From Corynebacterium sp. (lineage in GTDB: Bacteria > Actinomycetota > Actinomycetes > Mycobacteriales > Mycobacteriaceae): 20,104 nt of DNA. The stretch covers positions 1 to 20,104 of the forward strand of contig NZ_JAUMTY010000006.1 of the NCBI RefSeq assembly GCF_030530965.1, given 5' to 3'. Under the pieces are notes generated by a model that did not search any database, was not told where the DNA came from, and was given only the letters and a program-made list of their open reading frames with translations. A program made the translations under genes and the position numbers. Shown here piece by piece: positions 7,617 through 14,674 of the stretch. The stretch's first letter is position 1. Every line of letters starts with the position of its first letter.

Positions 7617-8594
7617 ATGTCAGACGAACACTCCGCCACCCATTCCGACACTGACCAGCCCTTCAACCCCGAGCTGTGGAAACCGGTTCCCGGGTTCGAG
7701 GACCTCACAGACATTACGTATCACCGCCACATCGGGACCGAGCGCGCCGACGGCATCGTCCGCATCGCGTTCGACCGGCCGGAAGTGCGCAATGCCTTCC
7801 GCCCTCACACCGTCGATGAGCTGTACCGAGCGCTGGATCATGCTCGCCGCAGTCCCGACGTCGGCACTGTTTTGTTAACGGGCAATGGTCCGTCGCCGAA
7901 GGACGGCGGGTGGGCTTTCTGCTCGGGCGGGGATCAGCGGATTCGCGGCCGTTCCGGGTACCAATACGCCACCGAGCACAATTCCGATGTCGAGCACGCC
8001 GACGCGTCGGGCGTCGATACTGCTCGTGCCAAAGCAGAGGGCGGACGGCTCCACATTCTTGAGGTTCAACGGCTGATCCGCACGATGCCGAAGGTGGTGA
8101 TCGCGCTGGTCAATGGTTGGGCGGCCGGCGGCGGGCATTCCCTGCACGTGGTGTGCGACCTCACGTTGGCCTCGCGCGAGCACGGGTTGTTCAAGCAGAC
8201 CGACGCCGACGTGGGGTCGTTTGATGCTGGATACGGCTCTGCGTACCTTGCCCAGCAGGTCGGGCAAAAGTTTGCGCGCGAGATCTTCTTCCTCGGACGG
8301 ACCTACGATGCCGAGACCATGCACCGGATGGGCGCCGTCAATGAAGTCGTCGACCACGCTGAGCTGGAGGATGTTGCCATCGAGTGGGCGCGCGCGATCA
8401 ATTCCAAGTCCCCGACCGCACAGCGGATGCTGAAGTTTGCGTTCAATCTTGCCGACGATGGCCTTATGGGGCAGCAAGTGTTTGCCGGAGAGGCCACGCG
8501 CTTGGCGTACATGACCGACGAAGCGCTGGAGGGCAGGAATTCCTTTCTGGAGAAGCGGCCGCCGCACTGGGACGAGTTCCCTTACTATTACTAA
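7617..8594 (+). CDS. menB: 1,4-Dihydroxy-2-naphthoyl-CoA synthase
   Basis: A 325-residue crotonase-superfamily enzyme that cyclises o-succinylbenzoyl-CoA to DHNA-CoA. Diagnostic segments are FCSGGDQ (101-107), GWAAGGGHSL (167-176, oxyanion hole) and DADVGSFDAGYGS (196-208), which carries the active-site aspartate region of MenB rather than of ordinary enoyl-CoA hydratases. The C terminus KRPPHWDEFPYYY is the MenB ending. The length is that of long actinobacterial MenB proteins. The ATG at 7617 seems to be read from a leaderless transcript. pit follows 98 bp downstream with its own probable control region. Confidence 0.96.
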   Translation: MSDEHSATHSDTDQPFNPELWKPVPGFEDLTDITYHRHIGTERADGIVRIAFDRPEVRNAFRPHTVDELYRALDHARRSPDVGTVLLTGNGPSPKDGGWAFCSGGDQRIRGRSGYQYATEHNSDVEHADASGVDTARAKAEGGRLHILEVQRLIRTMPKVVIALVNGWAAGGGHSLHVVCDLTLASREHGLFKQTDADVGSFDAGYGSAYLAQQVGQKFAREIFFLGRTYDAETMHRMGAVNEVVDHAELEDVAIEWARAINSKSPTAQRMLKFAFNLADDGLMGQQVFAGEATRLAYMTDEALEGRNSFLEKRPPHWDEFPYYY

Positions 8595-8626
8595 CCAAAC
8601 CTCCCCCATTTGCCACCCCCGGAAAG

Positions 8627-8644
8627 TTAACGGAATCTTAACGG
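8627..8644 (+). promoter_or_regulatory. PHO-box-like direct repeat upstream of pit
   Basis: TTAACGG occurs at 8627-8633 and again at 8638-8644, an exact 11-bp period. Response regulators of the OmpR/PhoB family bind direct repeats with this spacing, and Streptomyces PHO boxes use 11-nt units beginning GTTCACC-like; here the first unit begins GTTAACG. The site is 49 bp upstream of the phosphate permease start, with TACATA (8665-8670) as a possible -10. The binding protein is inferred. Confidence 0.45.
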
Positions 8645-8692
8645 CGCCGCCACAGTTTGGCTGCTACATAGTCCGGGGAGGATACTTTCGCT

Positions 8693-9892
8693 GTGACCGA
8701 ACTGATCATCCTCGTCATAGTGATCGCTACCGCGCTCGCGTTCGACTTCACAAATGGTTTTCACGACACCGCAAACGCAATGGCGACGTCCATTGCCACC
8801 GGCGCTCTCACACCAAAAGTCGCAGTCACATTGTCGGCGATCCTCAACCTCATCGGCGCATTCCTCTCCGTCGAGGTGGCAAAAACCGTCGGTAAAGGGA
8901 TCGTTAATCTCGATCAGTTCAATCTGAGTAGCGAAAGCGACGCGCACAAACTCCTTCTTGTCGTCTTCGCAGGGCTTATAGGCGGCATCGTCTGGAACCT
9001 GCTGACCTGGCTGCTCGGAATCCCCTCTAGTTCCTCTCACGCCCTCTTCGGCGGGTTGATCGGCGCCGCGTTCGTATCCCTGGGAATTGGTGGCGTGGCC
9101 TGGGCAAACATCCTCGGCAAGATCATCATCCCCGCCTTGGCCGCGCCCTTCGTCGCCGGCGTGGTGTCCGCGTGCGGCACCTGGTTGATCTACCGCATCA
9201 CCGATAGCGTCGAGGAACACAACAAGAACGACCACTTCCGCATCGGGCAGATCGCCACGGCCTCGCTGGTCTCGCTTGCCCACGGCACCGGTGATGCCCA
9301 GAAGACGATGGGCGTCATCTTCCTGGCCCTCGCCGCATACGGCGAAATCGACGCCGACACCCACATGCCTCTGTGGATCATCGCGGCATGTGCCTCCGCC
9401 ATCGCTTTGGGTACTTACACCGGTGGGTGGCGCGTGATCCGCACCCTGGGCAAAGGGCTCGTCGAAATCGACTCCCCTCAGGGCATGGCAGCAGAAGCCT
9501 CCTCAGCTGCAATTATTCTTACTTCTTCGCACGCCGGAATGGCCTTGTCGACGACGCACGTCGCGACCGGATCGATCCTGGGCACCGGCCTGGGGCGTCG
9601 AGGCGCGGAGGTCCGCTGGGGAGTTGCCGGCCGCATGGCGACCGCCTGGGTGATCACGCTCCCCTGCGCGGCCATCGTCGGCGCCCTGACCTGGTTGGTT
9701 GCCCACCTTGTCGGGCTGGCCACCACCGACTTCATCGGCGTTGTGGCGGCCTTCGCCATCCTGGTGACCTTGGCTGGCTACATCTACCACCAGTCCCGCA
9801 AGAACAAAGTGTCCTCCCACAACGTCAACGCAGAGTGGGACGAGCACTCCAACTCCGTTATTCCCGCTGAAGAGCGAAAGGTCGCCCGGTAA
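8693..9892 (+). CDS. pit: PiT-family inorganic phosphate permease
   Basis: A 399-residue secondary inorganic phosphate transporter. It shows the duplicated PiT signature: DFTNGFHDTANAMATSIATGAL near 18-39 and, in the second half, SLAHGTGDAQKTMGV near 202-216, each within hydrophobic membrane segments. GIPSSSSHALFGG and STTHVATGSILGTG are the conserved loops of the two repeats. About ten membrane helices are visible. The start is the GTG at 8693, with GGGGAGGA 10 nt upstream. The gene overlaps the next by one base (TAATG), so translation is probably coupled. Synteny with Mycobacterium (pitA between menB and menE) supports the call. Confidence 0.94.
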   Translation: MTELIILVIVIATALAFDFTNGFHDTANAMATSIATGALTPKVAVTLSAILNLIGAFLSVEVAKTVGKGIVNLDQFNLSSESDAHKLLLVVFAGLIGGIVWNLLTWLLGIPSSSSHALFGGLIGAAFVSLGIGGVAWANILGKIIIPALAAPFVAGVVSACGTWLIYRITDSVEEHNKNDHFRIGQIATASLVSLAHGTGDAQKTMGVIFLALAAYGEIDADTHMPLWIIAACASAIALGTYTGGWRVIRTLGKGLVEIDSPQGMAAEASSAAIILTSSHAGMALSTTHVATGSILGTGLGRRGAEVRWGVAGRMATAWVITLPCAAIVGALTWLVAHLVGLATTDFIGVVAAFAILVTLAGYIYHQSRKNKVSSHNVNAEWDEHSNSVIPAEERKVAR

Positions 9893-10158
9893 TGTCTACC
9901 CTCCATTCACTCCTCACTGTCCTCGTCGTCGCGCTGGTTTTAGGGGCTGGGCTTCCCACCCTGTTCTCCCTCGGTGTTCGCCTTGATGCTGCCGGCTCCG
10001 CGGAAGGGCAGCACACCAAGGGAATAAGCCACATTTTGGCGTGGGTGATCTACGCGCTCTGCCTGGCAGTCATCATCGCCGGGGTGCTGTGGATTACCAA
10101 CGCAACAATCGCTCACTACACAGGTATCAACATTTACGGCACGTCCGGCGGACACTAA
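9892..10158 (+). CDS. Small two-helix membrane protein downstream of pit
   Basis: An 88-residue protein of unknown function with two hydrophobic helices, about 5-28 and 46-69, joined by a short polar loop that contains GSAEGQHTKG. It overlaps the pit stop codon by one base (TAATG), the arrangement of translational coupling. A similarly placed small membrane protein follows pitA in Mycobacterium tuberculosis (Rv0544c), so a role with the transporter is possible but not shown. The ending NIYGTSGGH is hydrophilic. Confidence 0.8.
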   Translation: MSTLHSLLTVLVVALVLGAGLPTLFSLGVRLDAAGSAEGQHTKGISHILAWVIYALCLAVIIAGVLWITNATIAHYTGINIYGTSGGH

Positions 10159-10170
10159 AGGACCCTAGAG

Positions 10171-10623
10171 ATGAGCACTGGTTCACACCCCACCTCAGAA
10201 TCCACCCCGAACCGAAGATCCACCACCAACCCCGACGCCACTGAGAAAGACCACGCCCCAACTGGGACTTTTTCAGCGGCAACCCAACGAGCCATCGACG
10301 AACAACGAGAGCTGGAACATAAACACTGGCTGCTCCGTTTCATTGAGTGGTTACGCGTTGGATATCCAGCAGCTGTTCCCGACGGTGACGCCGGTGCGAT
10401 CATGTACGTCCTCAAGCAAGATCTACGCGAAGAGGATATTGACCGCATAGCTGCGACCATCGTCGCTAAGCAGGATGCCCACCGTGACCAGGGAAAACCT
10501 ATTACCGAGCAGGAAATTCACCGCTACATTGAGACGACAATGTCTCAAACGCCGACGGAGGACGATCTTGCCCGCGTGAGGGCAAAACTCCATGATGGCG
10601 GTTTCGACGTCGCTGGTGCCTAA
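10171..10623 (+). CDS. DUF3349 domain protein, first copy
   Basis: A 150-residue protein of unknown function. The N-terminal 45 residues are polar and probably disordered. The DUF3349 domain begins at about 52 with WLLRFIEWLRVGYPAAVP, followed by a helical region, ending PTEDDLARVRAKLHDGGFDV. The mycobacterial relative Rv0543c, also between pitA and menE, has a solved small helical structure but no known function. AAAGGA lies 8 nt upstream of the ATG and only 12 bp separate it from the previous gene, so it belongs to the pit operon. It is soluble by sequence. Confidence 0.8.
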   Translation: MSTGSHPTSESTPNRRSTTNPDATEKDHAPTGTFSAATQRAIDEQRELEHKHWLLRFIEWLRVGYPAAVPDGDAGAIMYVLKQDLREEDIDRIAATIVAKQDAHRDQGKPITEQEIHRYIETTMSQTPTEDDLARVRAKLHDGGFDVAGA

Positions 10624-10703
10624 GGCGCGAATCCAGGGACGCATGTGACTGAAGTCCATTTTTGTCTATCACAGTGACAGGATTTCCTACGAAATTTGAG
10701 GGT

Positions 10704-10743
10704 GTAGTCAATGCTTGACTACCCCAACAATTTCATCTAGAGT
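10704..10743 (+). promoter_or_regulatory. Strong promoter with overlapping inverted-repeat operator
   Basis: TTGACT (10715-10720), 17 bp, then TAGAGT (10738-10743) is a near-consensus sigma-70-type promoter with ideal spacing. The -35 lies in the right arm of a perfect inverted repeat, GTAGTCAA-TGC-TTGACTAC (10704-10722). A protein bound to this dyad would block or assist RNA polymerase at the -35. No T-run follows, so it is not a terminator. Confidence 0.65.
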
Positions 10744-10749
10744 GCTTTT

Positions 10750-10946
10750 TATCTAATTTCACACGTAGGGCACCTTCACCCGACGGTTCCAACCGGAAGT
10801 CTTAGCTGACGGCTTCACTTGATACCTTCAAGCGACGTTTTCGGCAGACGCACCAAGCAGCGTTTGGGCCGGTAACGCCGGATAAAGAGGCTCGCGTACC
10901 ACGCTTTTGGGAACCCGCATACGACCTCATAAAGGAGGGGAAGAAA
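10750..10946 (+). other. Long untranslated leader of the second DUF3349 gene
   Basis: From the predicted start near 10750 to the ATG at 10947 there are about 197 nt with no ATG or GTG on the plus strand. Short complementary segments include CGGTT/AACCG (10784-10795) and GGTAACGC/GCGTACC (10871-10878 with 10893-10899, one bulge). I do not recognise a known riboswitch class. The frame of the downstream gene is open back to 10806 but has only a CTG as a possible start. Earlier in the gap, at 10637-10663, GGAC/GTCC followed by ATTTTTG could be a weak terminator for the pit operon. Confidence 0.4.
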
Positions 10947-11252
10947 ATGGCAAGCAGCATCATGCGTTTCATCAACTGGCTTCGCATCAGCGACCAACAA
11001 TTCACCCCTGTGGACGTCGTTGGCCGTGTACATTCGGAGCATGACGGCCGTTCAGCGGTTGCACTTGCTGAGCCCGTTACCAAGACGAAGACTGCCGACG
11101 TGGTTAATCTCCTCGTCACCGAAGGGCACATTCCATCAACGGCTGCAGACGCGGCACAAGCTTTCTACGCTGTTCACCAGCGTAAAGCCACCCGCGAAGA
11201 GATTCACACCATCTTCGTCACGCTTGATAGCCTCGGCTTCATCGCCGACTAA
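10947..11252 (+). CDS. DUF3349-like protein, second copy
   Basis: A 101-residue protein of unknown function. IMRFINWLRI near the start matches LLRFIEWLRV of the upstream DUF3349 protein, and ATREEIHTIFVTLDSLGFIAD matches its PTEDDLARVRAKLHDGGFDV ending, so the two are divergent paralogues. This copy lacks the GYP motif and its middle differs. The Shine-Dalgarno AAAGGAGGGG, 6 nt before the ATG, is the strongest in the window. It has its own promoter and is closed by a strong terminator, so it is probably monocistronic and well expressed. This is the copy next to menE. Confidence 0.8.
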   Translation: MASSIMRFINWLRISDQQFTPVDVVGRVHSEHDGRSAVALAEPVTKTKTADVVNLLVTEGHIPSTAADAAQAFYAVHQRKATREEIHTIFVTLDSLGFIAD

Positions 11253-11259
11253 CACTTCA

Positions 11260-11293
11260 CCCAGCCACTGGTTCACCCCGGTGGCTGGGTTTT
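11260..11293 (+). terminator. Strong rho-independent terminator
   Basis: CCCAGCCACTGG (11260-11271) pairs with CCGGTGGCTGGG (11278-11289) over 12 bp with one T-G wobble and a 6-nt loop, followed by TTTT. It starts 7 nt after the second DUF3349 stop codon and separates that gene from menE. Confidence 0.92.
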
Positions 11294-11307
11294 CTCTTGC
11301 CCCTCAC

Positions 11308-11313
11308 TACACT
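11308..11313 (+). promoter_or_regulatory. Candidate -10 of menE (leaderless)
   Basis: TACACT is followed by 8 nt and the menE GTG, just after a strong terminator, so menE needs its own promoter here. No Shine-Dalgarno precedes the GTG. The -35 region would lie in the terminator stem and is poor. Confidence 0.5.
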
Positions 11314-11321
11314 GCCTCACC

Positions 11322-12617
11322 GTGAATACTCGGCCACTGGTACCACTGCCCATCCCAGCAAACGCCACAGTTGCCGACCTATATCCCCAGCTAGAACAAG
11401 CTTTAAACGGTGAGGCCTCGCTGCTGCCTCTCCCTGCTAAGGACCCTGACCGGGCGACGCTCCTGCGCGACGTCATGCGGGCCGGCGAACCCATCGACGC
11501 CTCCATCGCATTCATTCTGTCCACGTCAGGATCCACCGGTGTTCCCAAAGGCGCCCAACTCAGCACGGCCGCGCTTGCCGCATCGGCGTCGGCAACCGAA
11601 CAAGTCCTCAGCGGACCCGGACAATGGCTACTCGCCCTACCCCCCGACCACGTCGCCGGACTACAAGTCCTCCTACGGTCCCTAGCAGCGGGCTACGAAC
11701 CAGTGCTCATGGACATCACCCAACCGTTTACGCCGGGTGCTTTTATCGACGCGATCCACCGAATGACCGGGCCACGACGATACTGTTCTCTGGTTCCGAC
11801 GCAGGTCAGACGGTTAATTCAGGCGCTCGGAACTGGAAACGCGGGCGGAACGGGCAGCGCTAGTGGCAAGGGTGGCTACTCCCCCGTGACGATTATTGAA
11901 GCGGTCGGGAGTTTGGACGGCATCCTCGTCGGCGGAGCACCGCTGAGTCCTTCGCTGCGGAAAAAGTGCACGGATGTGGGGTGGACGATAATTACCACCT
12001 ACGGATCCTCGGAAACCGCTGGTGGAATGGTGTACGACGGGACGCCGCTCCCTGGTACGTCGGTGAAGATCCAGCCTCTTGGGGCTGACGACGAGGGACG
12101 GGTGCTTCTCGGCGGGCCGACCCTGGCCACGGGGTATCGCAATGCCGACGACCTTTTCGGATCGTCGCCTCAGGCTGCATCGTCCGGGGAGCGCGTGGAG
12201 AACTCCAACCCCTTCGTCGATGGGTGGTTTGTGACCGATGACATCGGGACGATACACAATGGAAAACTAGAGATTCTGGGCCGGTACGACCAAGCCATCA
12301 ACACGGGAGGCCTGAAAGTCCTGCCGGAGGTCGTTGAATCCGCAGCTCGGCGGGCGGGTTACGCTGACTGCGCCGTGCTGGGCATCCCCTCGGCGGAATG
12401 GGGCGAAAGCGTGTGTTTAGTGATCGAACGAGCGCGGGAGAACACGCCGTACTTCCTCGACCGCGAGGAAACGCGACAAATTAGAAAGCAACTTGACCTT
12501 CCCTCCTACGCCCTACCAACCTCGATCGCGATTGTTAAGGAGATTCCACTGCGCGGACCAGGGAAAACGGACCGCCACGCACTGCGGCAGATCCTCAGTA
12601 CCGCGGAACACTGCTGA
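11322..12617 (+). CDS. menE: o-Succinylbenzoate-CoA ligase
   Basis: A 431-residue adenylate-forming ligase (ANL superfamily) that activates o-succinylbenzoate to its CoA ester for MenB. Motifs in order: P-loop STSGSTGVPKG (67-77), TYGSSETAGG (226-235), the TDD adenylate motif (305-307), GRYDQAINTGGLKVLP at the hinge (320-335) and the C-terminal lysine segment RGPGKTDRHA with K415. A Gly/Ser-rich loop at about 169-185 is unusual. The length is typical of actinobacterial MenE, which has a shortened N terminus. It starts at a GTG directly after a terminator and promoter pair. Its stop codon faces a minus-strand glycosyltransferase across a perfect palindrome. Confidence 0.95.
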   Translation: MNTRPLVPLPIPANATVADLYPQLEQALNGEASLLPLPAKDPDRATLLRDVMRAGEPIDASIAFILSTSGSTGVPKGAQLSTAALAASASATEQVLSGPGQWLLALPPDHVAGLQVLLRSLAAGYEPVLMDITQPFTPGAFIDAIHRMTGPRRYCSLVPTQVRRLIQALGTGNAGGTGSASGKGGYSPVTIIEAVGSLDGILVGGAPLSPSLRKKCTDVGWTIITTYGSSETAGGMVYDGTPLPGTSVKIQPLGADDEGRVLLGGPTLATGYRNADDLFGSSPQAASSGERVENSNPFVDGWFVTDDIGTIHNGKLEILGRYDQAINTGGLKVLPEVVESAARRAGYADCAVLGIPSAEWGESVCLVIERARENTPYFLDREETRQIRKQLDLPSYALPTSIAIVKEIPLRGPGKTDRHALRQILSTAEHC

Positions 12618-12632
12618 GTGCCACGCGACACT

Positions 12633-12650
12633 AGCGCGTTATAACGCGCT
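12633..12650. repeat. Perfect 18-bp palindrome at the menE convergent junction
   Basis: AGCGCGTTA followed directly by TAACGCGCT is a perfect palindrome starting 16 bp after the menE stop and overlapping the glycosyltransferase stop codon (12639-12641). There is no T-run on either strand, so it is not a standard terminator. It could form a cruciform or bind a dimeric protein. Confidence 0.7.
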
Positions 12651-13550
12651 GGCCTGCTTCAGCGCCGCGATGTCGTCGTCGGTGTACACACGGCTGGCCT
12701 GCACATCATTGCCACCCATCCACACATTGCGAACAACTAGAGCCGCGTTGAACTGCGTCGTCGGCACGACCGCGAAATTCCGCTGTTGGCCGAAAACTTG
12801 CCTCACCTTGGTGCCCGACCGGACCGCGCACGCGTGCAGCCAAATGTCGTCAGCCTTCGGAGCGAGGCGTCGGAAAGAATCACCCTGATCCACCACGAAC
12901 GCCATGAACGGCAGCGGGTAGAGCACCCCGGACACGCCCGTCGCCATATTCGCAATCGACGCCCGGCAGGACTTCACCGCAGGCCAGCGCGCATACGGCG
13001 CCAGCGCCCCCTTCTTTACGCAGACCCGGTGCGCCCGATAAGCGATCACATCATGCGGGCTCACATCCGCGCACTCCAGCAAGCGCTCCAGCCACCATTC
13101 CGGGTAAATAATGTCGTCATCGGCCGTGGCGACACGCAACGTCAGCAAATCCTCGCTGACTAATTCCGACATTCCCGAATCGCGTGCCGACGCGACACGC
13201 TCGCGGAAGAGCGGCCAATACTTCGTGTGCGGCCCAAAACTACCGTCTGAACAGCGGATTTGCAGGCCCCGGTCCACCAGTCGTTGAAGCCGCTCCGGCA
13301 GGGGCCGCTCGTAGTCGTCCTTATCAAGCCACAACACGATGGGGGCAGACACCGTCCCCCGGGCCAGCGACTCCAGGGTGTACCACACCTTGTTCACCCG
13401 CGGGCCATGCGTCGTCACGGAAATGGTCACCGGGCCGGACTGCGGAATCGGCTTGCCGTCGAACTCGTTGTGGACGCGCAGCGGAATCAGCCGGGCGAGC
13501 GTCAGGAAAAAACTGACCACTTGGCCTAAAAAATAACTGACCTGCTGCAC
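12639..13550 (-). CDS. Glycosyltransferase, GT-A-like, unknown acceptor
   Basis: A 303-residue putative glycosyltransferase. The N-terminal segment SYFLGQVVSFFLTLARLIPL (about 5-24) is hydrophobic and could anchor it to the membrane. The core has ISVTTHGPRV, PIVLWLDKDD, FGPHTKYWPLF and VATADDDIIYPEWWLERLL; the DDD is the metal- and nucleotide-sugar-binding motif of GT-A enzymes. It resembles the GT2-like proteins that bacteria use for cell-surface polysaccharides. The substrate is unknown. The GTG at 13550 is chosen because GGAAGGA (13557-13563) lies 6 nt upstream; a start at 13655 would add 35 residues and overlap menA on the other strand. It converges on menE and diverges from menA, so it is transcribed alone. 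Confidence 0.8.
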   Translation of the reverse strand: MQQVSYFLGQVVSFFLTLARLIPLRVHNEFDGKPIPQSGPVTISVTTHGPRVNKVWYTLESLARGTVSAPIVLWLDKDDYERPLPERLQRLVDRGLQIRCSDGSFGPHTKYWPLFRERVASARDSGMSELVSEDLLTLRVATADDDIIYPEWWLERLLECADVSPHDVIAYRAHRVCVKKGALAPYARWPAVKSCRASIANMATGVSGVLYPLPFMAFVVDQGDSFRRLAPKADDIWLHACAVRSGTKVRQVFGQQRNFAVVPTTQFNAALVVRNVWMGGNDVQASRVYTDDDIAALKQASAL

Positions 13551-13634
13551 GCATAATCCTTCCGTGGTGGAATGAAACGAAAAATTCCCGACACACGAGC
13601 CTACCCGGCTCTCCTCCTCAAGCCCGCGATGCGT

Positions 13635-13640
13635 CACAAT
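13635..13640 (+). promoter_or_regulatory. Weak candidate -10 of menA
   Basis: CACAAT matches 4 of 6 bases of TATAAT and ends 6 nt before the menA ATG. No Shine-Dalgarno is present. This is weaker than the other leaderless candidates in the window. Confidence 0.3.
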
Positions 13641-13646
13641 AGAACC

Positions 13647-14636
13647 ATGCCCCACACTCCCGACCAGCCCAGCACACCGGACTCATCGTCCTCCGATAAC
13701 GGCTCCGAGTTCGACGCTCAGACGTCGTCACGACGCACACCTCCGCGCACACCTTCACGCACGGTGACCGCCCACGATTGGCTCGAGGCCGCCCGCCCGC
13801 ATACCTGGGCCAACGGCTTTGCCCCTGTCATCGCAGGTACGGGGGCCGCAGCGCTCACGGGGCAAGCGTCGATAATACGAGCGATCCTTGCGGCGATCGT
13901 TGGCTGGTTTCTGGTTATTGGGGTGAATTATGCCAATGACTACTCGGACGGAATTCGGGGTACCGACGACGACCGCTCCGGGCCGTTCCGGTTGACCGCA
14001 TCGGGGCTGGTGCAGCCCTATGGCGTGAAGCACGCGGCGTTTGTGGCGTTCGGCGTGGCGGCGCTGGCGGGCCTGATTTTGTGCGCGATCAGTGGGCACT
14101 GGTGGCTGATCCTGGTGGGCGTGGCTTGCGTGGTGGCCGCATGGTTCTACACGGGTGGCAAGCACCCCTACGGGTACCGCGGGTTGGGCGAAGTGGCCGT
14201 CTTTGTGTTCTTCGGGCTGGTCGCCGTGCTGGGCACGCAGTACACGCAGGCCGACCGTGTTAACTGGGCGGGGGTGGCGATCGCGGTCGCTATCGGCTCG
14301 GTCTCAGCGGCGGTGAACTTAGCGAATAACCTGCGCGACATTCCTAGCGACGAAGCCACGGGCAAAATCACTCTGGCTGTGCGTCTGGGGGACCGCGGGA
14401 GCCGGACGCTGTGGTGCATTCTCGCGGCCGTGCCTGTTGTGGCGTCGATATTGCTGGCGTTTATTGCGACGCCGTGGGCTCTGATTGGGCTGGTGGCAGC
14501 ACCGGTTTTGGGGCTGGCTGCGCGACCGATCGTTTCCCACGCCGAGGGGAAAGACCTCATTCCTGTGCTCGGAATGACTGGGCGGGCCATGGTGGTGTGG
14601 GCCCTTGTCACTACGCTCGCGCTCTGGTTGGGATAG
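13647..14636 (+). CDS. menA: DHNA polyprenyltransferase MenA
   Basis: A 329-residue UbiA-family membrane prenyltransferase joining 1,4-dihydroxy-2-naphthoate to a polyprenyl diphosphate with loss of CO2, giving demethylmenaquinone. The two aspartate-rich motifs are NYANDYSDGIRGTDDDR (94-110) and NLANNLRDIPSDEATGK (224-240). About eight or nine helices are visible. Residues 1-40 are a Ser/Thr/Pro-rich tail, longer than usual. The ATG at 13647 is preferred; an in-frame ATG at 13572 would add 25 residues and run through the 5' region of the divergent glycosyltransferase. A prenyl donor could come from the synthase at 404-1471. It converges on a DUF4229 gene. Confidence 0.94.
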   Translation: MPHTPDQPSTPDSSSSDNGSEFDAQTSSRRTPPRTPSRTVTAHDWLEAARPHTWANGFAPVIAGTGAAALTGQASIIRAILAAIVGWFLVIGVNYANDYSDGIRGTDDDRSGPFRLTASGLVQPYGVKHAAFVAFGVAALAGLILCAISGHWWLILVGVACVVAAWFYTGGKHPYGYRGLGEVAVFVFFGLVAVLGTQYTQADRVNWAGVAIAVAIGSVSAAVNLANNLRDIPSDEATGKITLAVRLGDRGSRTLWCILAAVPVVASILLAFIATPWALIGLVAAPVLGLAARPIVSHAEGKDLIPVLGMTGRAMVVWALVTTLALWLG

Positions 14637-14649
14637 GTGCGTTGAGGCG

Positions 14650-14664
14650 CGCGCTTTAAGCGCG
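14650..14664. repeat. Palindrome at the menA convergent junction
   Basis: CGCGCTT-T-AAGCGCG is a perfect 7-bp inverted repeat around one base, 14 bp after the menA stop and 11 bp before the DUF4229 stop. No T-run follows on either strand. Its design resembles the palindrome at 12633-12650. Confidence 0.65.
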
Positions 14665-14674
14665 AGGCTATTCC

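Noticed and set aside
7875..8609. Minus-strand ORF of 244 codons inside menB
   Set aside because: Antisense to MenB, whose motifs and C terminus are complete; composition is that of a high-GC shadow.
8627..9364. Minus-strand ORF of 245 codons inside pit
   Set aside because: Antisense to a conserved membrane transporter; Gly/Asp/Glu-rich nonsense composition.
10637..10663. Terminator of the pit operon
   Set aside because: GGAC/GTCC with a 13-nt loop before T5 is too weak a stem to list as a terminator; mentioned only as a possibility.
10640..10680. Possible GlxR (cAMP receptor) site with TGTGA and TCACA
   Set aside because: The half-sites are about 23 bp apart instead of the 6 bp of the consensus TGTGA-N6-TCACA.
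10750..10946. Known riboswitch or T-box in the leader of the second DUF3349 gene
   Set aside because: No conserved core of any class I know could be recognised by eye; left as an uncharacterised leader.
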